NCBI GenBank assembly: GCA_002425185.1
Contig: DILT01000013.1
Location: 674,221 to 738,220 of the forward strand
DNA length: 64,000 bases
Reading direction: 5' to 3'
From: Flammeovirgaceae bacterium UBA5585
GTDB lineage: Bacteria; Bacteroidota; Bacteroidia; Cytophagales; Cyclobacteriaceae
Shown piece by piece: positions 7,560-16,160 of the stretch; the first letter of the stretch is position 1, and each line of letters starts with the position of its first letter. The translations under genes were made by a program, and so were the position numbers. The notes under the pieces were generated by a model. The model saw only the letters and a list, made by a program, of their open reading frames with translations, did not search any database and was not told the origin of the DNA.

Positions 7560-8585
7560 ATGAAAAGATACATCACAGTCGTTTTTCTTTTTCTCCTGCT
7601 GCATCCAATTATCATTCGTGCACAAATCGGGGCAAAGGCGCAGCAGGGTTCCGGTATTCAGGGCATCTGGACCAACACCCAGTTCGGCTATCAGATGACG
7701 TTGATGTTAAATGCCGATGGTTCCGGTGAGTTTGACGGTGAGCCCATGAAATATACCGTTGCAGGTACCAAACTCACGTTGAATCTTTCCGGTGTTTCAA
7801 CTCAATACAATTTCACCCAGCAAGGAAACTCCCTTACGCTTTCAGGTGGTGATATTGATGGTAGCATAGTTTTTTCTAGAGCCGGTGCAGTGAATACTGC
7901 ACCTTCTTCAAATCGCCCATCCACCCAACAAAAAAATTCAGTTGCTTCAGCAACAGGCGGCTCGGCCGACATTGTTGGAGTTTGGTCGGGAAATGGTGAA
8001 ACCATTGAATTCAATAAGAATGGTCAGTGTATCTATGCAGGCCAAACCTTCGGCTATCAACTTTCTGGCAACAGCATTATACTTCAGGCGGCTCAGGGTA
8101 GTGCAGCAATGGGTTATTCGTTAAGCGGAAATCAACTCACCTTAACAGTTAACGGCCAAAGCTTTACCTATTCGCGTGGTGGAGCGGGTACAACCGGAAC
8201 AGGTCAGGCTCAACCTGCAGCCGGCAATAAACGTGTTGCTCAGGAACTGGTGGGTAAATGGTGCTGGACCAACGTAACTTCCACCAATTCGGGTGGTAGA
8301 ACCTCAGAACGTTGTATTACCTTGAACGGTGATGGCACCTATCAATATGAAGCCGAAAGTTCAATGAGTGTAAACAGCAATGCCTACTATGGTGGTACAA
8401 ACTCCCAAAGCAGCGATCGCGGTACGTGGTCATATGATGGCGTTCGCATATATTACAACTCTCAGGCAGGTCAGGGCTCCGGTTCTTATCTTCTGGAAAA
8501 ACGAAATCATCCAAAGAATAATGACCCGATGATTGTATTGGATGGTGAGACCTATGTAACGTATTATCAAAAACCACGGTGGTAA
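7560..8585 (+). CDS. Secreted protein with three lipocalin-like repeats
   Basis: I start at the ATG at 7560, which gives a clear signal peptide M-K-R-Y-I-T-V-V-F-L-F-L-L-L ending near R-A-Q; in-frame starts at 7554 and 7536 are possible. The mature part has three similar ~70-110 residue units. Each opens with G-I-W, G-V-W or G-K-W and contains a turn of the type N-x-D/N-G-x-G/Q/Y (L-N-A-D-G-S-G, F-N-K-N-G-Q, L-N-G-D-G-T-Y). They end in beta strands such as Y-T-V-A-G-T-K-L-T-L. This is the pattern of lipocalin-like or copper-resistance-type small barrels in Bacteroidota secreted proteins. It is rich in Gly, Ser, Thr and Gln with no sorting domain. Function unknown. Confidence 0.6.
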   Translation: MKRYITVVFLFLLLHPIIIRAQIGAKAQQGSGIQGIWTNTQFGYQMTLMLNADGSGEFDGEPMKYTVAGTKLTLNLSGVSTQYNFTQQGNSLTLSGGDIDGSIVFSRAGAVNTAPSSNRPSTQQKNSVASATGGSADIVGVWSGNGETIEFNKNGQCIYAGQTFGYQLSGNSIILQAAQGSAAMGYSLSGNQLTLTVNGQSFTYSRGGAGTTGTGQAQPAAGNKRVAQELVGKWCWTNVTSTNSGGRTSERCITLNGDGTYQYEAESSMSVNSNAYYGGTNSQSSDRGTWSYDGVRIYYNSQAGQGSGSYLLEKRNHPKNNDPMIVLDGETYVTYYQKPRW

Positions 8586-8598
8586 ACCAAATAAAATT

Positions 8599-9738
8599 AT
8601 GACAACACGAAGACAATGGCTTAAGTCTGCCTTGGCAGCCGGTGCGGGATTACCGCTAAGTTTAACCATAGCAGACCAGTTGATGGCCGCCCCGGTTAGT
8701 CGGGCAGAGCGACTGCATGGCATTGAACCTTTTAGAAACGGCAAACTTGTTCTGTTGGGCTCCAATGAAAATCCATACGGGCCATCCGATAAGGCACGTA
8801 AAGCTATTGTTGAGAGCATGAAGGAAGGTAATCGTTACGCACATGGCGTAGCGCAGGAACTAAAAAAAGTTATTGCCCAGCGTGAAGGCGTTGCACCCGA
8901 ATTTGTGCTGATGGGCTGTGGTTCGTCTGAATTGTTGTGCCTCACGGGCATGACAGCCGGACTGGAGGGTGGTGCGGTGCTATCGGCATTTCCAACATTC
9001 CGTTTGCTCATGGACTATGCTACAAAATTCAATGCGCGTTGGGATCGGGTAGATTTGGATGCCAACATGGTACATAACCTGGAAGCAATGGCATCGGCTG
9101 TTAAGCCTGATACAAAAATAATTTTTGTGGTGAACCCGAATAATCCAACAGGAACCATTGTGGATAATGAAAAATTAAGGTCGTTCTGCATGGAGATGGC
9201 AAAGAAGGCAACGGTTTTTGCCGATGAAGCCTACATTGAATTCCTTGATCAGCATGAAAAGAAATCAATGGTTGACCTGGTGAAGCATGGACATAATGTA
9301 ATTGTATCGCGCACGTTTTCGAAAGTTTACGGACTGGCCGGTTTGCGTGTGGGCTATTTGATCGGGCAACCGGACACGTTGAAAAAAATGGCCGAGAAAC
9401 AAATCTGGGGAAATAATAACCAGGCTGGGTTGGCGGCAGCAAAAGCCAGCCTTGATGACAAGGATTTTGTGGCGATGACACGCAAGAAAAACGCGGAGGC
9501 ACGTCAGCACCTGTTCAATTATCTCGACAGTAAAAAGTGGTCGTACGGAAAATCAATGGCTAACGTAGTTTTCTTTCCGGCACCTATAGATGGAAAAACG
9601 ATTTTAGAAGAAACCGAAAAGAAGGGATATCAGATTCGGGTGTGGGATTACCAGGATAAAGAATGGTGCCGCGTTAGTATTGGCACACTGGAAGAGATGA
9701 AAGGATTTACAAAAGCGTTTGATCAGATTATAGGATAA
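8599..9738 (+). CDS. Tat-exported aminotransferase, histidinol-phosphate aminotransferase-like
   Basis: The 379-residue protein is a fold-type I PLP enzyme: S-N-E-N-P-Y-G-P at the front, N-P-N-N-P-T-G in the middle, D-E-A-Y and S-R-T-F-S-K-V-Y-G-L-A-G-L-R-V-G-Y, with PLP lysine K242. It most resembles HisC-type aminotransferases. The N-terminus is unusual: T-R-R-Q-W-L-K followed by a hydrophobic stretch and A-x-A-like sites, i.e. a twin-arginine signal. That would export the folded, cofactor-loaded enzyme to the periplasm. No other his genes are near, so a role in histidine synthesis is unlikely. It lies 13 bases after the lipocalin-like gene. Confidence 0.75.
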   Translation: MTTRRQWLKSALAAGAGLPLSLTIADQLMAAPVSRAERLHGIEPFRNGKLVLLGSNENPYGPSDKARKAIVESMKEGNRYAHGVAQELKKVIAQREGVAPEFVLMGCGSSELLCLTGMTAGLEGGAVLSAFPTFRLLMDYATKFNARWDRVDLDANMVHNLEAMASAVKPDTKIIFVVNPNNPTGTIVDNEKLRSFCMEMAKKATVFADEAYIEFLDQHEKKSMVDLVKHGHNVIVSRTFSKVYGLAGLRVGYLIGQPDTLKKMAEKQIWGNNNQAGLAAAKASLDDKDFVAMTRKKNAEARQHLFNYLDSKKWSYGKSMANVVFFPAPIDGKTILEETEKKGYQIRVWDYQDKEWCRVSIGTLEEMKGFTKAFDQIIG

Positions 9739-9757
9739 TATTTACAGGCTATCGACT

Positions 9758-10867
9758 TTACGCGACAGTCATAACTGTTGGCCGCTTCCCTAACTCTTTC
9801 AACAAGCGTGTGTGTCCTGCGAGGGCGCCTATAAATGTTGGCTCACTCTTATAAGGAAGTCCAAATTCTTTAGCGGTTTCTTGTACAATGCCTGAAATTT
9901 TCCGGTAGTGAACATGACAAACATTTGGAAAAAGATGGTGCTCTACCTGGTAATTTAATCCGCCCACATACCATGAAAGTATTTTATTCCGGTTGGCAAA
10001 GTTGGTGGTGGTGTGCAGTTGATGAATGGCCCAGGTGTTCTCCAACATACCGGCCTGATCAGGCTCCGGATATTCGGTGCCATCAATAACGTGAGCGGGT
10101 TGAAATATAATGGCCAGGATAAATCCAGCGATGTAGTGCATTAACAATACACCCAACAAAATCTGCCACCAGGCAAAGGGTAACAGCAAAACAGGGATAA
10201 CGAATATATAGGACACGTATAGCGCTTTGGTACCTAGTAAGATTAACCATTCGGTAACAATGTTGGCCTTTTGTTTTTTCACCAAACCATCTTTCTGGTA
10301 ACGCACCAGTCGAACAAAATCTTTCACCAGCACCCAAACGATTGTCATTAATCCGTACAGGAACCAGGCATATAGATGTTGAAACTGGTGCATAGGTTTC
10401 CAGTTGGAGTTAGGGTGCATGCGTAGTACCCCACGTGGACTGATGTCTTCATCGGCATCGTGCACGTTGGTATAAGTATGGTGTAACACATTGTGTTGAA
10501 CTTTCCAGTTAAAGGCGTTGGCACCAACCAGGTTTAAGGAGTAACCGATTAAATTATTAACCCAGGCTTTGTTTGAGTAGGCACCATGGTTGGCATCATG
10601 CATGATGGACAAGCCGATACCAGCCACACCGAAACCCATCACAATTACAAGAGCAAGTACACCCCAGCCTGCGGTTACTGTACTTGTAATTATCAGGGCA
10701 TAGGGAACAAAGTACAAGGCGAACATCACGCAGGTTTTAACAATCATTTCAGCGTTGGCGTGTTTAGTTATGCCTTCACTTTTGAAGTAATCATTTACGC
10801 GTTGGTTTAGCGTAATAAAGAAATCTTGCCGTGCGTGTGGAAATTTTATGGATGAAGCTCTGCTCAT
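9758..10867 (-). CDS. Fatty acid desaturase (front-end/acyl-lipid type)
   Basis: The 369-residue integral membrane protein has three histidine boxes: H-D-A-N-H (90-94), H-N-V-L-H-H (125-130) and Q-V-E-H-H near 310. Q in place of the first His of the third box is typical of front-end desaturases and related bacterial enzymes. Hydrophobic pairs flank the boxes. There is no fused cytochrome b5 domain, so electrons should come from a separate ferredoxin or cytochrome. It introduces a double bond into membrane fatty acids; position and substrate are not readable. Confidence 0.88.
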   Translation of the reverse strand: MSRASSIKFPHARQDFFITLNQRVNDYFKSEGITKHANAEMIVKTCVMFALYFVPYALIITSTVTAGWGVLALVIVMGFGVAGIGLSIMHDANHGAYSNKAWVNNLIGYSLNLVGANAFNWKVQHNVLHHTYTNVHDADEDISPRGVLRMHPNSNWKPMHQFQHLYAWFLYGLMTIVWVLVKDFVRLVRYQKDGLVKKQKANIVTEWLILLGTKALYVSYIFVIPVLLLPFAWWQILLGVLLMHYIAGFILAIIFQPAHVIDGTEYPEPDQAGMLENTWAIHQLHTTTNFANRNKILSWYVGGLNYQVEHHLFPNVCHVHYRKISGIVQETAKEFGLPYKSEPTFIGALAGHTRLLKELGKRPTVMTVA

Positions 10868-10900
10868 GATTCAGGTAAAAAATGTACTTGACTTAATCTT

Positions 10901-10908
10901 CAAAGATA
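10901..10908 (-). promoter_or_regulatory. -7 box for the desaturase gene
   Basis: The minus strand reads TATCTTTG, matching TAnnTTTG, 34 bases upstream of the desaturase ATG (10867). A TTTG -33 element is not obvious. Confidence 0.5.
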
Positions 10909-10992
10909 AGCATCAAAGCCATGATAAACGCTTGTTAGTCTGCCTTATATTTATAAAAGGCTAATGGAGGGTTTAAATGAAGTCTTTAAAAA

Positions 10993-11649
10993 TCAAAATT
11001 CCGCTATTACCGTCTTGCCGCCTGTTGTTTTTTCACCCAGGCTCACGTTTACTTTTGCGTTGAGCGGCAGGAAAATATCAACCCGTGAACCAAACTTTAT
11101 AAAGCCAAATTCCTGGCCTTGCTCCAGTTTCTGACCCTCCTGTACGTAGCATTTAATTCTCCGTGCCAGTGCACCGGCAATTTGGCGAAACAGCACCTCA
11201 ACACCGTTGTCCATTTTAGCCACCACCGTGGTGCGTTCATTTTCTGTGCTGGATTTTGGATGCCAGGCCACCAAATATTTTCCTGGATGATAGCGATAGT
11301 AACTGATGCTTCCGCTAACCGGCATGCGGTTAACATGCACGTTAACGGGCGACATGAAAATGGAGATTTGCTTACGCTTGCTCTTCAGGTATTCAGTTTC
11401 CTCGGCCTCTTCAATAACCACTACTTTGCCATCAGCAGGAGCAATAACATACCTGGGATTTTTCTCTACCGTAAAAATCGGGCTTCTGAAAAACTGAAGA
11501 ACAATCAGGTAGAAAACAACACACACACCGATAACGATATTGCGGGCAAGGGTTGCATCCGGCAAAAAATAATCAAAGGCCCAGATAATGGCCACGAATA
11601 TTACCAACAATACAAATAACAGTGTGCGTCCTTCCTTATGAATGGTCAT
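10993..11649 (-). CDS. psd: Phosphatidylserine decarboxylase proenzyme
   Basis: The 218-residue protein belongs to the short (PSD-A) type: two N-terminal transmembrane helices (about 9-30 and 37-53), A-P-A-D-G-K-V, F-M-S-P-V-N-V-H-V-N-R, and F-G-S-R-V-D near the end. The proenzyme cleaves itself between G187 and S188 to form the pyruvoyl group that decarboxylates phosphatidylserine to phosphatidylethanolamine at the inner membrane. No pssA is adjacent. It has its own promoter at 11685-11718. Confidence 0.92.
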   Translation of the reverse strand: MTIHKEGRTLLFVLLVIFVAIIWAFDYFLPDATLARNIVIGVCVVFYLIVLQFFRSPIFTVEKNPRYVIAPADGKVVVIEEAEETEYLKSKRKQISIFMSPVNVHVNRMPVSGSISYYRYHPGKYLVAWHPKSSTENERTTVVAKMDNGVEVLFRQIAGALARRIKCYVQEGQKLEQGQEFGFIKFGSRVDIFLPLNAKVNVSLGEKTTGGKTVIAEF

Positions 11650-11684
11650 GTATTTACAGGAATTTAAAATTTCTTATGGTGACA

Positions 11685-11718
11685 CAAAGGTAAGTCATTT
11701 AGTTTTATTGAAAACAAA
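11685..11718 (-). promoter_or_regulatory. Complete -33/-7 promoter for psd
   Basis: The minus strand has TTTG at 11718-11715 and TACCTTTG at 11692-11685, separated by 22 bases. The start codon at 11649 is 35 bases downstream. The -33 element abuts the gdh terminator. Confidence 0.6.
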
Positions 11719-11743
11719 AGCAGCGAGCGTGACCTCGCTGCTT
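11718..11743 (-). terminator. Intrinsic terminator of gdh
   Basis: A perfect 10-bp stem AAGCAGCGAG/CTCGCTGCTT with a 6-base loop lies 25 bases after the gdh stop. On the minus strand it is followed by CTTTTGTTTTC, a T-rich tract. Confidence 0.8.
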
Positions 11744-11767
11744 GCTTTATCAATAGGTATTATAAAA

Positions 11768-13042
11768 TCAATATCCTCCGCGGAACTTATATGTCTTGGC
11801 TACTTTATCTATCGCCACCATGTATGCAGCAATACGCATGGATACTTTGTATTCGTTGGCAATTTTATAAACATTATTGAATGCATCTTTCATAATCCGG
11901 TCCGACCTGCGGTTAACCCGCTCAGCTTCCCACTTGTATCCTAAGCGGTTTTGAACCCACTCAAAATACGATACCGTAACGCCACCCGCGTTAGCCAGAA
12001 TATCGGGCACTACAATAATTCCCTTTTCATTGATAATGCTATCGGCTTTTGATGAGGTGGGGCCGTTGGCTCCTTCTACAATCAGCTTTGCTTTAATGTT
12101 CGGAGCGTTGGAAGCTTTGATTACGTCTTCCGTGGCAGCAGGAACCAACACATCTACCGGCAGGGTAAGAATATCATCACCATTTATTTTTTCGGCACCA
12201 TCAAATCCTTCCAGTGAACCTTTGTTTTTTCCACTATAAGTCACAGCTGCCTCAATATCAATTCCTTTTTCATTGTAGTAGGCTCCTCCAATATCGCTTA
12301 CAGCCTGCACGATAAGTCCACGTTCGGCCAACAAGCGTGCAGCCCATGAACCTACGTTACCAAACCCCTGTACAGCACAGGTAGCTTTATAGGGATTGAT
12401 TTTCATTTTTTCCATAGCCGACAGGGTAGAAACCATTACACCGCGGCCGGTTGCTTCTGTTCTACCGAGTGATCCACCCAATACTAACGGCTTACCGGTA
12501 ACAACCGCGTTTACGGTCATGCCCTGTGTTTTGGAGTATTCATCCATTAACCACGCCATCTCGCGTGGGCCTGTTCCCATATCGGGTGCCGGAATATCGC
12601 GGTCTGGCCCAAAAATGTCGATCATGGCACTCGTGTAAGCGCGGGTAAGGCGTTCAATTTCACCGGCACTCATTTGGCGTGGGTTGCACGTGATGCCTCC
12701 TTTGGCACCGCCATAAGGGATATCAACAACGGCACACTTCCAGGTCATCCAGGCTGCGAGTGCTTTTACCTCATCCAGGTTTACGTGTGGATCATACCGG
12801 ATACCGCCCTTTGAAGGCCCCAGAATATTCGAATGAACTACGCGGTACCCTTCAAATACACGGATACTTCCGTCATCCATGGTTACCGGCAGGGAAACAA
12901 TAACCTGCCGGGCAGGTGATTTTAAAACATTGTAAACTTCTTCTTCAAGACCTAGTAATTGTGACGCTTCATGAAAGCGAGACATCATTGCTTCAAATGG
13001 ATTTTCCTTATCTTTTAAAGGAGCAGGTTCTATGTATGCCAT
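11768..13042 (-). CDS. gdhA: Glu/Leu/Phe/Val family dehydrogenase (glutamate dehydrogenase)
   Basis: The 424-residue protein carries the family signature: G-P-S-K-G-G-I-R-Y, K-A-L-A-A-W-M-T-W-K, P-Y-G-G-A-K-G-G-I with the catalytic Lys, and P-A-P-D-M-G-T-G. The Rossmann domain follows with G-F-G-N-V-G-S. Length fits the hexameric bacterial glutamate dehydrogenases that interconvert 2-oxoglutarate plus ammonium and glutamate. A catabolic or an assimilating role cannot be separated from sequence alone. It is a single-gene unit with its own terminator, promoter box and a palindrome in its leader. Confidence 0.92.
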   Translation of the reverse strand: MAYIEPAPLKDKENPFEAMMSRFHEASQLLGLEEEVYNVLKSPARQVIVSLPVTMDDGSIRVFEGYRVVHSNILGPSKGGIRYDPHVNLDEVKALAAWMTWKCAVVDIPYGGAKGGITCNPRQMSAGEIERLTRAYTSAMIDIFGPDRDIPAPDMGTGPREMAWLMDEYSKTQGMTVNAVVTGKPLVLGGSLGRTEATGRGVMVSTLSAMEKMKINPYKATCAVQGFGNVGSWAARLLAERGLIVQAVSDIGGAYYNEKGIDIEAAVTYSGKNKGSLEGFDGAEKINGDDILTLPVDVLVPAATEDVIKASNAPNIKAKLIVEGANGPTSSKADSIINEKGIIVVPDILANAGGVTVSYFEWVQNRLGYKWEAERVNRRSDRIMKDAFNNVYKIANEYKVSMRIAAYMVAIDKVAKTYKFRGGY

Positions 13043-13091
13043 AAGTGTTAAAAGTAGCGGTAAAAGTAGGGTTTTTTGAGTGAATGTAATC

Positions 13092-13103
13092 TGATTTAAA
13101 TCA
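13092..13103. promoter_or_regulatory. Palindromic operator candidate upstream of gdh
   Basis: TGATTTAAATCA is a perfect 12-base palindrome with TGAT and ATCA half-sites 4 bases apart, like the core of CRP/FNR-type sites. It lies between the gdh -7 box and the start codon, so a bound regulator could block transcription. Confidence 0.4.
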
Positions 13104-13129
13104 CTTAAAACGGACGGCTAAATCGGTTG

Positions 13130-13137
13130 CAAAGATA
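13130..13137 (-). promoter_or_regulatory. -7 box for gdh
   Basis: The minus strand reads TATCTTTG (TAnnTTTG). It would give a leader of about 80 bases before the ATG at 13042. No exact TTTG -33 element is present. Confidence 0.5.
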
Positions 13138-13200
13138 GCGTAAATTCCAATCTAACCGGATGGAATTGAAGAAAAAGGAAGTGCACCTGATAAGCTTACT

Positions 13201-14031
13201 TTAAAAGATTTCCAGGTAAGCAGCAATAAATGGTGAAGAAATAAACAGCCCGTCAAACCGGTCTAAAAAACCACCGTGCCCGGGTAAACTATTCCCTGAA
13301 TCCTTTATTTCAATACTTCTTTTCAACAGTGATTCCACCAGGTCGCCAAAGGTTCCACCGATAATAATCAGTAAGGCAATAATCAACCAATTCATTACGG
13401 TAAGGCTCTCGAAATACAAGCTTATACCATAGGTCATGGCAATGGCTAATGCGGCACCACCCCAAAATCCTTCCCACGATTTTTTAGGTGAAATACGTTC
13501 AAAGAGTTTTGTTTTGCCAAACAGGGTTCCGGCAAAGTATGCACCTGTGTCGCTGGCCCAAAGTATCAGCAATGCGCCCAGGATAATTTCAAAATTGTAA
13601 TAGCCATTTTCGAAAGCGGCATGATTGAGTAGGGCAAAAGGAACAGCAATATAGAAGATGCCTAAAAATGTGTAGGCAATATTTGTGAAGGGTTTTCGCT
13701 CCGTTTTTTTGTAGAGCTTAACCAGGTAAACCAACGATGCCAGCGGAAAGAATAGCAGGTAGTACCGCGGTGAGATATTATTGCGTTCAATAAAGAAGGA
13801 TAGCACAAACAGGGTAATACCGCTAAAGGTGCCCAGTGTTTTTAGTGGAATCAATCCATCAAGCCCTGCCAGTTTGTAAAACTCAAGCAGTGAAAAAAAA
13901 CAGATGAAGAAAAATACGGCAAAGTAGGTCCACTCACCGTAGGCTACCCCGGCAATAATAGCCGCTGCTCCTAAAAGGGCTGTAACTAATCGTTGGGTAA
14001 GGTTGCTATAGCCGGATAAAATTTTCGTCAC
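13201..14031 (-). CDS. cdsA: Phosphatidate cytidylyltransferase
   Basis: The protein is highly hydrophobic with about eight membrane helices. Near the end it has S-P-K-K-S-W-E-G-F-W-G-G and L-L-K-R-S-I-E-I-K-D-S-G-N-S-L-P-G-H-G-G-F-L-D-R-F-D, split here by the CdsA signature. The enzyme makes CDP-diacylglycerol from phosphatidate and CTP. I choose the GTG at 14031 (276 residues) because it overlaps the upstream protease stop as GTGA, a standard coupling arrangement. The longer frame to 14124 would overlap that gene by ~97 bases and adds an unrelated tail. Confidence 0.9.
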   Translation of the reverse strand: MTKILSGYSNLTQRLVTALLGAAAIIAGVAYGEWTYFAVFFFICFFSLLEFYKLAGLDGLIPLKTLGTFSGITLFVLSFFIERNNISPRYYLLFFPLASLVYLVKLYKKTERKPFTNIAYTFLGIFYIAVPFALLNHAAFENGYYNFEIILGALLILWASDTGAYFAGTLFGKTKLFERISPKKSWEGFWGGAALAIAMTYGISLYFESLTVMNWLIIALLIIIGGTFGDLVESLLKRSIEIKDSGNSLPGHGGFLDRFDGLFISSPFIAAYLEIF

Positions 14032-14951
14032 GGAGTAAAGGTTGATTGTTTGGTGGCGTAAAGCTTTCTGAAATAAAGCAAAAGTACAAATGTTGTGATA
14101 AGGCCAGTAATTACCCAGGGCCACGGTGCAGCTTCTTCACTATCCATATCCAACTCCGTAATGCCTTGCTGGTATAGATAAAGCATGATTAAGGTGAAAC
14201 CATTATGAAAAAAGTGTGCAAACATGGGTATAAGCAGATTTCCCGACCAATGGTACAAATAGCCAAACAACGCTCCCAACAATACACGTGGGAGAAAACC
14301 AAAAAATTGCGTGTGAATAGCGCTGAACAAAAAGGCTGCCACCCAAATGGCAACGTGTGCATTGCCTGTACTTCGCTTAAGTTCATTTTGAATTAAACCT
14401 CGGAAGACAAGTTCTTCACCAATGCCAGGAATGACGGCAATCACAACGAAGCCAATGATTAAATCACGTTGCGATTGAAAATTGGTTAGCACTTTGGTGA
14501 GTTCCATCAAAGCATCTTCGCGTTCGCGTGCCCACGCACCAAAACTTTTCATGAATTCCGGAAACTGAAAATTCATGTTCCACTCAATAACCGGTGTAAG
14601 CGCAACCTGAAAGCCAATGCCAATGATGATGATTAAAGGTAATAGCGCAAACCAGGGTTCCTGTAAAGTAAAAAATGGTTTCAGCGGTTTTTGTTCAAGA
14701 AAGCGAATGTGCAACAATGGAAACAAAATCAATCCAACAAAGCTGGCGATGCCCTGAGTGACCATGAGTGGGATGTAAATGGAATAATCTGGGTTAGAGA
14801 GCAGGGCACTAACTAAGTCACCTTCATAAAATAAAGAAGCCACAGCCAAACCAATAGCCTGGCCAATCAGCAAAAAACCAGTGCCCACCATAATGATGAT
14901 GAACAAAAGTGATACTAACGGATGCCTGTCGGAAACGCTGGCGTTTTGCAT
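14028..14951 (-). CDS. CPBP family intramembrane glutamic protease
   Basis: About eight transmembrane segments are visible. Motif 1 is E-E-L-V-F-R-G, motif 2 centres on S-A-I-H-T-Q-F-F-G-F, and a further His lies in F-A-H-F-F-H-N. These are the CAAX/Abi-type (CPBP) catalytic motifs. I use the ATG at 14951 (307 residues); an alternative ATG at 14981 adds ten residues. The gene is coupled to cdsA by a 4-base overlap, placing it in a membrane-lipid context. Its substrate is unknown. Confidence 0.8.
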   Translation of the reverse strand: MQNASVSDRHPLVSLLFIIIMVGTGFLLIGQAIGLAVASLFYEGDLVSALLSNPDYSIYIPLMVTQGIASFVGLILFPLLHIRFLEQKPLKPFFTLQEPWFALLPLIIIIGIGFQVALTPVIEWNMNFQFPEFMKSFGAWAREREDALMELTKVLTNFQSQRDLIIGFVVIAVIPGIGEELVFRGLIQNELKRSTGNAHVAIWVAAFLFSAIHTQFFGFLPRVLLGALFGYLYHWSGNLLIPMFAHFFHNGFTLIMLYLYQQGITELDMDSEEAAPWPWVITGLITTFVLLLYFRKLYATKQSTFTP

Positions 14952-15009
14952 AGAATTTTTACCTCTTTTGAAGGAGCCCAAAAATCAGTAAATCCTTCCA
15001 AATACATAT

Positions 15010-15017
15010 TATCTTTG
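15010..15017 (+). promoter_or_regulatory. -7 box upstream of dusB
   Basis: TATCTTTG matches TAnnTTTG, about 84 bases upstream of the dusB ATG. Transcripts from here would carry the palindrome at 15038-15069 in the leader. Confidence 0.4.
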
Positions 15018-15037
15018 CGGTTTATTTAGTCTTGTAC

Positions 15038-15069
15038 ACCCCCAAGGTCTTAAAGACTTTGGAGGTTTT
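15038..15069. repeat. REP-like palindrome in the dusB leader
   Basis: CCAAGGTCTT and AAGACTTTGG pair with one G-T wobble around a one- to three-base loop. The outer bases CC/GG extend the stem. Palindromes of this wording are frequent between genes in Bacteroidota and behave like repetitive extragenic elements. Confidence 0.5.
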
Positions 15070-15100
15070 ATAGATAGCGTTTTAGGGATTTAAGTTGATT

Positions 15101-16096
15101 ATGGTCAAAATCGGCAAAATAGAATTAGGGGAGTTTCCATTGCTGCTGGCACCGATGGAGGATGTGAGCGATCCGCCTTTTCGTGCCGTATGCAAGGAGA
15201 ATGGGGCCGATTTGATGTATACGGAATTTATTTCTTCTGAAGGATTGATACGCGATGCCGCCAAGAGCAAACAAAAGCTCGACATTTTTGAATACGAGCG
15301 GCCCATCGGCATACAACTTTTTGGTAGCGATATTGAACACATGATTCAATCCACTGAAATTGCCACAGCCGTTCAGCCGGATTTAATCGACATTAACTAT
15401 GGTTGTCCGGTGAAGAATGTTGCCTGCCGCGGAGCCGGTGCAGCTTTGTTACAGGATATTCCGAAGATGGTAAAAATGACGGAAGCGGTTGTAAAAGCCA
15501 CCCACCTTCCGGTTACGGTAAAAACTCGTTTGGGGTGGGATGACAGTACAAAAAATATTCTTGAAGTGGCCGAGCGACTTCAGGACATCGGAATACAAGC
15601 CCTCACGGTTCACGGAAGAACACGCGTACAGATGTATAAAGGCTCAGCCGACTGGACATTGATTGGCCGATTAAAGGAAAATCCGCGACTGCACATTCCA
15701 ATTTTTGGTAATGGCGACATCGACTCACCTCAAAAAGCTATGGAGTATAAAAATCGCTACGGAGTGGATGGTGTTATGATCGGGCGTGCGGCTATTGGCT
15801 ATCCATGGATTTTTAACGAGATCAAACACTATATTCAGCACGGTGAACGGCCTTTGCCACCGGGTATCCCAGAACGTATACGTATAACGAAAAAGCACCT
15901 GGAGTTTTCCACCCAGTGGAAAGGTGACAAGACTGGCGTATTGGAGATGCGCAGGCATTATGCTAATTACTTTAAAGGTGTGCCGGATTTCAAACCCTAT
16001 CGCATGCGCCTGGTGGAGACCCTTGATGTACAGGAACTTTATTCCATCCTTGATGAAGTAAGCGAAGCCTACGCAGGCGTAACAGCCCTCACTTAA
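15101..16096 (+). CDS. dusB: tRNA dihydrouridine synthase DusB
   Basis: This 331-residue TIM-barrel protein has L-A-P-M-E-D-V-S-D near the start, Q-L-F-G, D-I-N-Y-G-C-P-V-K (the Cys that protonates the uridine), K-T-R-L-G-W, T-V-H-G-R-T-R and G-N-G-D-I. It reduces specific uridines in the tRNA D-loop using FMN and NADPH. I start at the ATG at 15101; the TTG two codons upstream is less likely. Confidence 0.93.
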   Translation: MVKIGKIELGEFPLLLAPMEDVSDPPFRAVCKENGADLMYTEFISSEGLIRDAAKSKQKLDIFEYERPIGIQLFGSDIEHMIQSTEIATAVQPDLIDINYGCPVKNVACRGAGAALLQDIPKMVKMTEAVVKATHLPVTVKTRLGWDDSTKNILEVAERLQDIGIQALTVHGRTRVQMYKGSADWTLIGRLKENPRLHIPIFGNGDIDSPQKAMEYKNRYGVDGVMIGRAAIGYPWIFNEIKHYIQHGERPLPPGIPERIRITKKHLEFSTQWKGDKTGVLEMRRHYANYFKGVPDFKPYRMRLVETLDVQELYSILDEVSEAYAGVTALT

Positions 16097-16160
16097 GAAT
16101 CGCAAGAAAACGGATTTGAAATGGTGGACTGATTATCAATCTTTGCACCCGGTTTACGTT

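Noticed and set aside
14032..14124. Longer cdsA start
   Set aside because: It would overlap the CPBP gene by about 97 bases, while the GTG at 14031 gives a standard 4-base overlap and matches the first membrane helix.
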